In this document: piece by piece, positions 8,624-16,208 of the stretch | How the letters are laid out: every line of letters starts with the position of its first letter | Position numbering within the stretch: position 1 is the first letter of the stretch | Source: Dehalococcoidia bacterium | GTDB lineage: Bacteria; Chloroflexota; Dehalococcoidia; SZUA-161 | Direction of reading: 5' to 3' | Assembly (NCBI GenBank): GCA_030619685.1 | Contig: JAUXAX010000009.1 | Coordinates: forward strand, 1-59,554 | DNA: 59,554 nucleotides | Notes under the pieces: generated by a model | What the model was told of the DNA's origin: nothing | Database searches by the model: none | What the model saw: the letters and a program-made list of their open reading frames with translations, nothing else | Position numbers and translations under genes: made by a program

Positions 8624-8692
8624 CCGACTCCGTTGCGTGGCTTCGGAATAGAACATTTTACTTTCTAAGCGTCTGGGCGAAAGGAGGAGAGA

Positions 8693-8752
8693 ATGGCACA
8701 GGCAAAACAGGGCGATACCGTCAGAATCCACTACATCATGGCGGTAGAGGTG
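8693..8752 (+). pseudogene. N-terminal fragment of an FKBP-type peptidyl-prolyl isomerase
   Basis: A strong AAAGGAGG site is followed by an ATG and MAQAKQGDTVRIHYIMAVE, the typical first strand of small bacterial FKBPs (usually 'QGDTVKVHYTGKL'). After about 20 residues the similarity stops and the frame runs into the antisense of a neighbouring gene fragment. The active-site core is missing. The open frame continues to 8899 but that part is not FKBP-like. A deletion appears to have joined this gene head to another truncated gene read from the opposite side. Confidence 0.5.
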
Positions 8753-9002
8753 GCTGGTCAGGCGGGGGTAGACGGCGACCGTTTTGAGAGTTGCCAAGGC
8801 ACCTCTGCCCCTCCACCACGATCTCCTGCTTATCACTCCGGTCATAGAGCGTCACCTGCGCCTCGTTGGGAACGGGCGCAAGGGCGAACCTCTTGCTGAT
8901 AGCGGGAGAGGGAGAGACGGTGACGAAGCCCCGCTCCAGGAGAATGTCCGTGAGAGCCGTGGAATAAATGCTCCTGATTCTGAGCCTAGCCCTTTCTACC
9001 AT
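8736..9002 (-). pseudogene. N-terminal fragment of a FAU-1/RNase E-G-like protein
   Basis: The protein begins MVERARLRIRSIYSTALTD and continues LLERGFVTVSPSPAISKRF, then VTLYDRSDKQEIVVEGQ. This fits the first S1-like part of the archaeal FAU-1 (AU-rich RNA-binding, RNase E/G-like) family, whose members are several hundred residues long. Here it ends after about 88 residues in a proline-rich, non-homologous tail, where it meets the truncated FKBP head. Its start overlaps the end of rtcA by 17 bases, so it was once the second gene of an RNA-processing operon. Family assignment is by eye. Confidence 0.5.
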
Positions 9003-10035
9003 AGCCGACGCCCTCGACCTCTATCATCAGGTCTTTCCCTATCTTGGTCTTGGCCCCCAGGATGCTTTCCACCAGCCAGAGGTTCGTCTCCACGTGCTCC
9101 GTGAGTCGGGGGATGCGATAGCGGCTGGTACCTCCGGCAAGTGCGGCTGAAAAGATCAGCTGGTCAGCAAGGAACCTGTCCACCGTAGCACCGGAGCCCA
9201 AGTCCTCAATCATGCTGCGGCCCACATGTCGGCCGATCTCCTCCGATGTCCTACGCGGTGCCCCGGCGCGGTCCGCGCCCAGTATGCAGCCAGAGTCAGT
9301 ATAGGCGAACAACGCCAGGGCCGCGCCAGCCTGTGGGGCACTGGTATCATTGACACTCCTTATGGAAGCGCTCAGCCCCGCACTGCGAAGTACTCGCTGG
9401 CACTCGGCAGCCATCCTCTCACTGACCTTTCTTTCCTTGAGGTGCGAGGAAAGGGCTATGCCCTCAATCTTGGAGACCCTTCCCTGATCCGGCAGCTCCA
9501 GGGAGACGAGCCTGTCCTCTACCGGGCTCACCTCCATCTCTATGATACCCCTTCCCCTGGGCACGTAGCCGGGGCGAACGATCTCGAGGCGGACACGGAG
9601 ACCCATCCTGCGCAGAGCGGGTAAGAGGACATGCTGCATGTGGTATGCTGAAGGGGCAAAGTCCTGAAATAGCCCCCCAGTGATGCGGCAGGTAACCGGC
9701 CTTGAGGCGAAGCACGCAGCTGGGAGTATGGTGAGAGCGAGCATGGTGGTGGACCCCGCCGTGCCAATGTCCCACTCAAAACAGCCCCCTTTTAGGGCAC
9801 TCCTTGGCCTGAAGACTATCTCGCCAGAGCCCACCCTGCCCCCTTCCACCTCGCCCCCGCAAAGTTCAGCCAGTGCTTCGATAGCCCTGAGGTGCTGCGG
9901 CCTGAGGCCAGGCTTGTCCCTCTTCGCCCTGATATTTGTCAGCTGAAGCTCCTCACCTAGCAACGCCGCCAGCCCCACGGCATAACGGACGATAGTGCCG
10001 CTCCCCGACTTTTGGGCCCCGTCGACACGGATCAT
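8986..10035 (-). CDS. rtcA: RNA 3'-terminal phosphate cyclase
   Basis: About 349 residues, the full length of the RtcA family. RtcA converts RNA 3'-phosphate (and 2'-phosphate) ends to 2',3'-cyclic phosphates through an adenylated histidine intermediate. Seen here: the N-terminal MIRVDGAQKSGSGTIVRYA (typically 'GGGQILR', here degenerate), the LTNIRAKRDKPGLRPQH segment typical of the family, and GRHVGRSMIEDLGSGATVD near the end. A nucleophilic His is expected in the C-terminal EHVETN segment (family knowledge). I start at the ATG at 10,035 because homology begins there; TATAAT sits only 9 bases upstream, so the message may be nearly leaderless. The longer reading from 10,152 adds 39 residues unlike the family. 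No RtcB or RtcR is in the window. Confidence 0.85.
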   Translation of the reverse strand: MIRVDGAQKSGSGTIVRYAVGLAALLGEELQLTNIRAKRDKPGLRPQHLRAIEALAELCGGEVEGGRVGSGEIVFRPRSALKGGCFEWDIGTAGSTTMLALTILPAACFASRPVTCRITGGLFQDFAPSAYHMQHVLLPALRRMGLRVRLEIVRPGYVPRGRGIIEMEVSPVEDRLVSLELPDQGRVSKIEGIALSSHLKERKVSERMAAECQRVLRSAGLSASIRSVNDTSAPQAGAALALFAYTDSGCILGADRAGAPRRTSEEIGRHVGRSMIEDLGSGATVDRFLADQLIFSAALAGGTSRYRIPRLTEHVETNLWLVESILGAKTKIGKDLMIEVEGVGYGRKG

Positions 10036-10199
10036 GGCGGAGCCATTATAGCAGTTTCTAATCCCTGGTTGGGAACGTGTCGCTATAGTAGGGCGCTGTT
10101 GAACAAAAGCCAGAATTGTTGGACGAATTGCACCAAATGGCTGATTGTTCATTGATACGCATGAAACTGCGAAAATTATAGTAACTGCAGGACATTATA

Positions 10200-10228
10200 T
10201 TGACGCCACCTACATGAATTGGTATAGT
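10200..10228 (+). promoter_or_regulatory. Promoter of the first defence-island operon
   Basis: TTGACG (10,200-10,205), 17 bases, TATAGT (10,223-10,228). The predicted leader of about 75 nt contains a small hairpin (CTTGGC/GCCAAG) before the AGGAGGTG site of the first gene. Confidence 0.6.
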
Positions 10229-10309
10229 AACTCCGCTACGAAGTTCGCTGAATACTCGGCGGCATTTTGCCTTGGCTGATAGGCCAAGCTGTGCTTTAGG
10301 AGGTGTTAA

Positions 10310-10543
10310 ATGTCATCTTATACTGGTCCAGTTACCCCAGATTGGGTTCTATTCGATGACCAAAGCAAACAACGGATAGAGATAATTACCCGAGGTGGGT
10401 TTCCACCCCGGCCGGGTGAAGTGATACCTAGCGTGGAGAAGTGCCCTCGTTGGCTAATCACGAGTATCGGCGAATTAACTGTTGAAGATTGGAGTAAGAC
10501 GCCTCCAGCAATGTATTTCCCCATATATGGTCACGGTATCTAG
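10310..10543 (+). CDS. Small hypothetical protein
   Basis: A 77-residue protein with an ideal AGGAGGTG site 5 bases before the ATG and a good promoter ~80 bases upstream. It is rich in proline and tryptophan (PDWVLFDD, GFPPRPGEVIPSV, CPRWLITS), has no membrane segment and matches no family I know. It is the first gene of a plus-strand group with a PD-(D/E)XK-like protein 48 bases downstream. It could be an accessory or immunity protein of that group; nothing in it shows this directly. Confidence 0.6.
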   Translation: MSSYTGPVTPDWVLFDDQSKQRIEIITRGGFPPRPGEVIPSVEKCPRWLITSIGELTVEDWSKTPPAMYFPIYGHGI

Positions 10544-10591
10544 TAACCCGGTGTTACGGCATGTAGTTGTGGCGGATTTGGAGGGAGCGGC

Positions 10592-11071
10592 ATGACCGAA
10601 GGGAGATTAGGAAGCACCCTTAAGGGAAAGATAGCGGCGACTCTGATAGGCATAACTTGTGCCCAGGAGTCCAACGGACAAATCAACTTCGCCTCTCCAT
10701 TTGTAGATGACGAAGGCGTTGACCTGATATTCTTTAGAAGAGGTGGTGGTAAAGCCATTATGGCTCAAGTAAAAAGCAGAACGATGGGTTCCAAGCTACT
10801 ATCTAGGGGCATATATAGGGTCCATGTTAGAAGGGCAAGTTTCAAGCCTAGAGAAGGGTACTACTTCATTTTCGTAGCCCTCGACGAAGCTAGAAAACGT
10901 CTATTCGATACTCTTTGGTTTATTCCCTCGGCAGACTTTGAGAAGAATCTGGTGCGGCAGAAAGGCGAAAAGGTGCTTGTATTCCAATCGAGGTTCAATT
11001 CCAAGGACATGTGGCAAGAATATCGGACGAGTCTGGGGCGACTCCCGCAACAAATTGCGCGAATTTTGTAA
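10592..11071 (+). CDS. Small PD-(D/E)XK nuclease-like protein
   Basis: A 159-residue soluble protein. After a basic N-terminal helix comes FVDDEGVDLIFF, then KAIMAQVKSR: Asp44, Gln59 and Lys61 match the D...(E/Q)xK active site of the PD-(D/E)XK fold (DUF4365/Mrr-like small nucleases). The following strands (GYYFIFVALDEARKRLFDT) fit the rest of the core. GGAGGGA precedes the ATG. It lies between a small unknown protein and a probable restriction enzyme, all on the plus strand, so a role in restriction or phage defence is likely. Gln in place of Glu is common in this fold. The exact family is not certain. Confidence 0.7.
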   Translation: MTEGRLGSTLKGKIAATLIGITCAQESNGQINFASPFVDDEGVDLIFFRRGGGKAIMAQVKSRTMGSKLLSRGIYRVHVRRASFKPREGYYFIFVALDEARKRLFDTLWFIPSADFEKNLVRQKGEKVLVFQSRFNSKDMWQEYRTSLGRLPQQIARIL

Positions 11072-11345
11072 ACCTGTCAGACACCTAGTGGCTCAGCGAA
11101 GCAGATTGGCACAGAGCATGATTACTGTTTCTCCCAAGGTACTGGCACCGTTGCAATGCTGCGGTCTTGCCACAAGACTTCTTGTGCTACTGTACATATC
11201 GCAGTAGAATGGCGCAAATCACCCATCTTATTAGGCAAGAAGTAGCGTGGATCATGCAGAGACGTATCAGATCCTAGAGAGGAGAAGCTGTAGTATTGGC
11301 CTGACAAGCGAAGCAGACGTTTTATGTAAGAAGGAGGCAGTGATT

Positions 11346-13370
11346 ATGGATAGAGGTAATTTACCGAACATGAAATCCTACCATTTCAATATTCACGGCG
11401 ATAACATAATTGAGTGCGAAAGAACGCTTTCATTGATCGTTGATGCTTTTGAGGGGGAGATCACGGACATCGAGGGTCCTCTTGATTCAGCTGTGTGCCC
11501 GTCGTTCCATCTGAAACTTGCAGATTCAGATAGTCTTATGAGATTCACGTTTTACCCAGGTTTTGGCCGCTGGCTTCAGGACATACTCTCATTGGTTCGG
11601 GATCAGGGGGGATTGCTTCGGGAATCTGCCGATGCCATCCTCACGCAGGTTACATCAACCGCTGAACAGCCACTGCTAGCTATCGAGTATTGCGCAGCTT
11701 TGCAGGCCGGCAACCAAGCTTGGCAACGAAACGGTCGCGCGTACTCCTTCGCGCTGGCAGGGATCCCCTACGTCTACATCACAGAGTTGGGTGGGTACGA
11801 ACTTGGGGTTGGCCGTTCACGAAAGGCGGTCCGTGTCCCAAACCCCGCTGTGCCTTTCAGTTACCTTTCCTTATCCAAGTCTCTTGACACGTTGGCGCTT
11901 CCGGTTCTCGTCCCGAACAAGGGCGCAGGTTCATCTTTCATTCGCAATTATAGCAATTTATTCGGTTACGCCGATCTGCTACAAATCGTCAAAGGTCTCA
12001 TTCTCGGTCAAAGCTACCAACAGGGGTGGAATTCACTCGAGCTTAAGGCGCTCGAATTTGTAAAGGCGCTCGCCTCTGACCGTAGGCGCAATGATTCTCT
12101 TGCACCTAGTCAGTGGACTGATGCGTACGCGGTTGTCTCCAAGGGAGACACGCTCGTACAGTATATGTCGCAAATAGTTGCGATACCGTGGTCAAAGACA
12201 GCTACCATTGGCAGTCTGACCGAGACTGCCCGCAATCTTATGACAATCGCTTCTGGATATGCGACCGGTCTCACATCATCGAACCTCCCAATGTGTTTGA
12301 TCCCTGCCAACCAACGCAGTTTATTCTTAGATAGCGCAACAGCGCTCTATTCCGGTTTACCAACTGCCTTCACAGACTGGCTGTCTATGCCCAAGGACCT
12401 AACCATTTGTTGGATTATGGGATTCAAGCCTCGCGGTGATGATGCCCGTCCTGATCGTGGTTTGGTGCCTATGGCCCGCATGCTCATTGGGGAGGACTCC
12501 GATTTGCTCACCGTAGTCTACGGTCCCGCACCATCCGCTACATGGCCGCGTCTTGAGGATGACCCGGTGGGACTCATGGAGACGAATGGCCTATGGGAGG
12601 CCATAATGATGGTAAGCGATGCTCTACTCATTGATTCTGCCACTGCAACCAACCTAAGTACGAGAGCCTTTGTCCGAAGCCATTGGTCAGCTGGCATCCC
12701 TACGCCGCGCGCCACATCCTTAGTGGTGCCACCGTATCCTGCGCGAATCGGTGAGAATGACGTTGACACAGTTCTTCACCTATTGTTCCAACGTGTTAGA
12801 AGCCCGTCTGTATTCGAGGGAATGTGCAATCCGCCAGGAGGTGATTGGAGTGGTATGTCATTACTCACATCGGACCAGGCCCTTGAATTACGATGGCTCA
12901 CACTTCCCCGAGTTACTAGCCCCGGTGCCAAACGCCCCGATCATCTATTTCAGGTTTTCGGAATTCACGACCGTCCTGTAGCTTTGGCCATCGAATCGAA
13001 AGAGCGAGTCGCAAGTATTGAGGGGGATATAGGGCCCAGACTAGTCAAATACATGCGCGAACTCTGTTCTACGTCCCCAACCGCTCAAAGGTCAGTATCG
13101 AGGGATACGTGGAGCAGAGCTACTGCCTCCCTGCCTCCACAGTCTATTCAATTCGCGTCTGCAGCTGCTTTTGTCATGCACAGCATCAATGACCTGCAAC
13201 AGGCCAGCAGATTGAGTGCCACAGACCTCATACTAGGCCTGCAATTTGCAGCTGGAGGCAGGACTTGCACTATCTACGTGCATCCTTGCACAGAGCTCGG
13301 ACAGGCCGTGGCGAATTTCATGAAAGCTATATCGCGTAATACTGCCAATATCGATGTGCGCCAAGCCTAG
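11346..13370 (+). CDS. Probable type II restriction endonuclease
   Basis: About 674 residues; I start at the ATG at 11,346 because AAGGAGG lies 9 bases upstream. The N-terminal half has IEYCAALQAGNQAWQRNGRA, a candidate nuclease segment (acidic residue followed by Gln/Arg), then ITELGGYELGV and PNPAVPFSYLSLS. A second possible site near the end reads RPDHLFQVF ... ALAIESKER, a D...ExK pattern. No helicase or methyltransferase motif is present. The stop codon overlaps the end of the convergent methyltransferase gene by 4 bases, the tail-to-tail layout of many type II systems. The enzyme class is inferred from context and motif shape; the cleavage site cannot be predicted. Confidence 0.6.
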   Translation: MDRGNLPNMKSYHFNIHGDNIIECERTLSLIVDAFEGEITDIEGPLDSAVCPSFHLKLADSDSLMRFTFYPGFGRWLQDILSLVRDQGGLLRESADAILTQVTSTAEQPLLAIEYCAALQAGNQAWQRNGRAYSFALAGIPYVYITELGGYELGVGRSRKAVRVPNPAVPFSYLSLSKSLDTLALPVLVPNKGAGSSFIRNYSNLFGYADLLQIVKGLILGQSYQQGWNSLELKALEFVKALASDRRRNDSLAPSQWTDAYAVVSKGDTLVQYMSQIVAIPWSKTATIGSLTETARNLMTIASGYATGLTSSNLPMCLIPANQRSLFLDSATALYSGLPTAFTDWLSMPKDLTICWIMGFKPRGDDARPDRGLVPMARMLIGEDSDLLTVVYGPAPSATWPRLEDDPVGLMETNGLWEAIMMVSDALLIDSATATNLSTRAFVRSHWSAGIPTPRATSLVVPPYPARIGENDVDTVLHLLFQRVRSPSVFEGMCNPPGGDWSGMSLLTSDQALELRWLTLPRVTSPGAKRPDHLFQVFGIHDRPVALAIESKERVASIEGDIGPRLVKYMRELCSTSPTAQRSVSRDTWSRATASLPPQSIQFASAAAFVMHSINDLQQASRLSATDLILGLQFAAGGRTCTIYVHPCTELGQAVANFMKAISRNTANIDVRQA

Positions 13371-15172
13371 TAGTTAAGGTACAGCGATTCCTCTACCATC
13401 TCCAAAGAACCGTTGAGCACCTTACCTACAGCAGAGTTCCCACTTGTGACCAGGATGCGTCGCATGTACAGCTGCCTCGGTATTGATTGCGCGAGTTCGC
13501 ATCCCCCCCTCCGGCCATCAAATGACATCGCCCACTTCACCCCACGACGGTTCAAATCCTCCAATACCCCATACATCCGACCAAAGTCTATGTTATTCAT
13601 GTACCTTTGCTTGTTGCCCAAATAAGGAGGGTCCAGATAAGCAAAGTCGCCGCTATGTGCCTCTTTCAGCGTCTCCGTATAGTCTTGACAGACAAACCGC
13701 ACGTCCTTTATCACACCGTGCCACATCTTTACTACAGACTCGAACCTATCTGGGGACATCCCCCGACGCGATAGGTGGAAAGAGTTGTTGAATTCCCCCG
13801 CCCTGTTGAATCGCACAATGCCATTCACGCAAGTTCGTAGAAGGAAATTCAAGTCCAGTGGATTCTTGGTGTTATTAAAACGTTCTCGAACCTCATAGAA
13901 GTAATCAGGCAGGCGCTCTTGAAGCTTCTCCCATTGCTCTCGATAGTCGTCGATCAGGACCTCGGGACTGCTCTGCACAATCTGCCACAGTTCTATCAAC
14001 GGCGCGTATATGTCGCCTGCGACAGCTGAACGCCCCCCTACAGCAAAAAGAACGGCGCCACCGCCGACGAACGGTTCAAAGTAGCGATCGTGGTCCGGAA
14101 TGTAAGACGCTATCGTAGAGGCCTGAGAACGCTTACTGCCCGTCCACTTTATCAAAGGGGGTATGTGTCTTACAGGACTCTGGGCTGCCCTTGTCGATGT
14201 ATATTTCCTCGCCATCTCTGCTATATGCGCATGTGCGCCTTGGCTTTTCTCTTTTTGATGAGATAACATATTCCTAGAAAGCGCACTTATCCGGCTCTTG
14301 CAAATCTCTACGTATTCGGGATTGTTCTCAAACGCTATAAAGTGCAGCCCGCTAGTCAGAGCAGCAACGCACTCGCTCCCAGACCCGGTGAAGGGAACTA
14401 AGCATATCTGCCCTGGCTTGGCCGATAACGCGAGCATCCGCCTTAGCAAGCGTACCGGTTTTTGCGTTGGGTGTTTACCATAGCGGATTTCCTCTCGATC
14501 TTTGTTGTTCGGAATATCCCAAACAGTGCGAAGCTGCTTTCCAGGAACTTTCAGATTGTCTTCTGTAAGTGACATGTTCTTTGCTGCGCCATAATTAAAG
14601 TAATACTGTCTTTTCTTCCCTGTATGTGCCCAAAGAATAGTCTCATGACTAGCGGTCAATCTACGACCAGATAGATTGGGGAAGCTATTGCGCTTATACC
14701 ATATTACCTCATTAATAATCTCTATCTTTAGTAGTTGCAGGGCGAAATTGATGATCCCGATGTTATGGTAGGTTCCATGAATCCACAAAGAGCCTGTGGG
14801 ACGTACAACGCGCTTCATTTCAGATATCCACTTCAAAGTGAAGAGGAGGTAATCCATAAGAGGCATCTTATCCCACTCAACCATTACTTTCGACCAGTTG
14901 CCGCCAAAGCCTGGCAAGTCAACTGAATTGTCCCATTTCCAAATATTTCCTTTTGAAAGATTGTATGGTGGGTCTGCAATAGCAATATCAACAGACTGGT
15001 CAGGGAGGTAACTCATTCCTTCGATACAGTCAAGAAACAAAACTGTATCTAAAGGATATAGCCCGATAAAACGTTGTGGTTCGGATGTCTGCAAGGGGGC
15101 CGCGAATCCGATGTTTTCCGTAACTAGCGGATGCTTTGGTGAATCTCTAATCGTCTTGAGATCTTTATCCAT
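13367..15172 (-). CDS. Two-headed DNA adenine methyltransferase (beta + alpha fusion)
   Basis: 601 residues with two complete methyltransferase modules. Module 1 (residues ~30-300) has motif IV DPPYNL at 67-72 before motif I FTGSGS at 261-266, the order of the beta class (N6_N4 family). Module 2 (~335-601) has KWTGSKR at 342-348, FEPFVGGGA at 365-373 and DPPYLG at 514-519, the alpha class (Dam/D12 family). Two methylases of different class in one chain usually protect the two strands of an asymmetric site, as in type IIS systems. The gene converges on the probable restriction gene and lies 74 bases after a DNA-binding protein gene on the same strand. Both DPPY catalytic motifs are intact, so both halves should be active. 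No clear ribosome-binding site is seen. Confidence 0.9.
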   Translation of the reverse strand: MDKDLKTIRDSPKHPLVTENIGFAAPLQTSEPQRFIGLYPLDTVLFLDCIEGMSYLPDQSVDIAIADPPYNLSKGNIWKWDNSVDLPGFGGNWSKVMVEWDKMPLMDYLLFTLKWISEMKRVVRPTGSLWIHGTYHNIGIINFALQLLKIEIINEVIWYKRNSFPNLSGRRLTASHETILWAHTGKKRQYYFNYGAAKNMSLTEDNLKVPGKQLRTVWDIPNNKDREEIRYGKHPTQKPVRLLRRMLALSAKPGQICLVPFTGSGSECVAALTSGLHFIAFENNPEYVEICKSRISALSRNMLSHQKEKSQGAHAHIAEMARKYTSTRAAQSPVRHIPPLIKWTGSKRSQASTIASYIPDHDRYFEPFVGGGAVLFAVGGRSAVAGDIYAPLIELWQIVQSSPEVLIDDYREQWEKLQERLPDYFYEVRERFNNTKNPLDLNFLLRTCVNGIVRFNRAGEFNNSFHLSRRGMSPDRFESVVKMWHGVIKDVRFVCQDYTETLKEAHSGDFAYLDPPYLGNKQRYMNNIDFGRMYGVLEDLNRRGVKWAMSFDGRRGGCELAQSIPRQLYMRRILVTSGNSAVGKVLNGSLEMVEESLYLNY

Positions 15173-15246
15173 ATCGAATACCCATCAATACCACGTGTTT
15201 GCTATCTTGCTACATTTTATTTCTGTGACCTAACGTAAATAGTACA

Positions 15247-15654
15247 TCATTTGGCAGCAAGTTTATATCTTCCGCTTCTCTTCGAGCCTACACGCTTCAC
15301 TTCGGGCATACGGGTAAGTACAGAAAAGACAGAATTGCGAGGTGTCTTAGAAAGTAACGTTACAGACTCAGCAACATGATTGTAGATTTCATCAACGGTG
15401 GCGTCTTCGCGCTTTTTCACCAAGAATTCGAGGATCACCTCCTTAATTGTCGGTTGGTTACGTACTCTCTGCCTCATTTTTTCCAAGGCTCTCCTAATCG
15501 CAGGAAGATTTCTCCGACGGACAAACCATTGCGCCCCAATCTTCTCAGCTGGTAACTGTCCGTGGTAGACACGATGTCTCAGCGTATTAATATTGATTCC
15601 GAGTTCCTTTGCCGTTTCTGTCGGAGTCAGTAATTGATCTTGATCTTGTATCAA
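15247..15654 (-). CDS. HTH + winged-helix DNA-binding controller
   Basis: 135 residues. Residues ~5-60 form an excisionase/MerR-like helix-turn-helix (LTPTETAKELGININTLRHR ... GAQWFVRR). Residues ~70-133 look like a winged helix (IKEVILEFLVKK ... TVDEIYNHVAE ... NSVFSVLTRM ... VGSKRSGRYKL), similar in shape to HARE-HTH domains tied to restriction and chromatin proteins. It is the first gene of a two-gene minus-strand unit with the methyltransferase and probably sets the timing of methylase versus nuclease expression, as C-proteins do in other systems. That role is inference; the fold is read by eye. Confidence 0.75.
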   Translation of the reverse strand: MIQDQDQLLTPTETAKELGININTLRHRVYHGQLPAEKIGAQWFVRRRNLPAIRRALEKMRQRVRNQPTIKEVILEFLVKKREDATVDEIYNHVAESVTLLSKTPRNSVFSVLTRMPEVKRVGSKRSGRYKLAAK

Positions 15655-16208
15655 TAATCCTCCAATAACAAACTTCTTTATTTAACCAACATATTACCAA
15701 CAGGCAAGCCGGTAGAATCAAATGGCAACGGCGAATTATCTTAGTTATTCACTACAATATACATCATTGAGTTGGTAGTCAAGTCTACCTGGGAAGACTC
15801 AACTAACAACGCCGGACGTGCAAATTCCAAATTCGTTCCACTCCTAAACCATGTTCCAATTCTGCAACTACATTCTGCGCCGGCCGTGCCCACTCCCCAC
15901 AAATAGCGTAGATATTGCATGCCCCGACTCCCATCGGGGTCGCGATCTTGGGCTCGACAATTCGTCAAACTGTTCATGCGTGAAGACTTGCCATCAATTA
16001 ATGTATAATGGTAAACGTGGAAGCCTCGAACTTCATAAGTGCGTTTATACGGCCTCTGTGAAGTTCCAAGCCTTAGACGCGGTGAAGCGAGACTGTCTAC
16101 TTGTAACTGTCGTCAATGGTATGAAGAGAAGCATGAACCTAAATAGCGGGTTTAGAGTTTTAATGATAGGCCAAGTAAAACCGCAGAGACAGAGTTAGGG
16201 AAATTTAC
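15655..16208. other. Divergent intergenic region
   Basis: It separates the methyltransferase unit (minus) from the giant STAND gene (plus). It contains a small perfect hairpin (CCCCGA/TCGGGG near 15,920) and a TATAAT at 16,004-16,009 that may be the -10 box for the plus-strand gene, though no good -35 is at the right distance. No supported gene. Confidence 0.4.
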
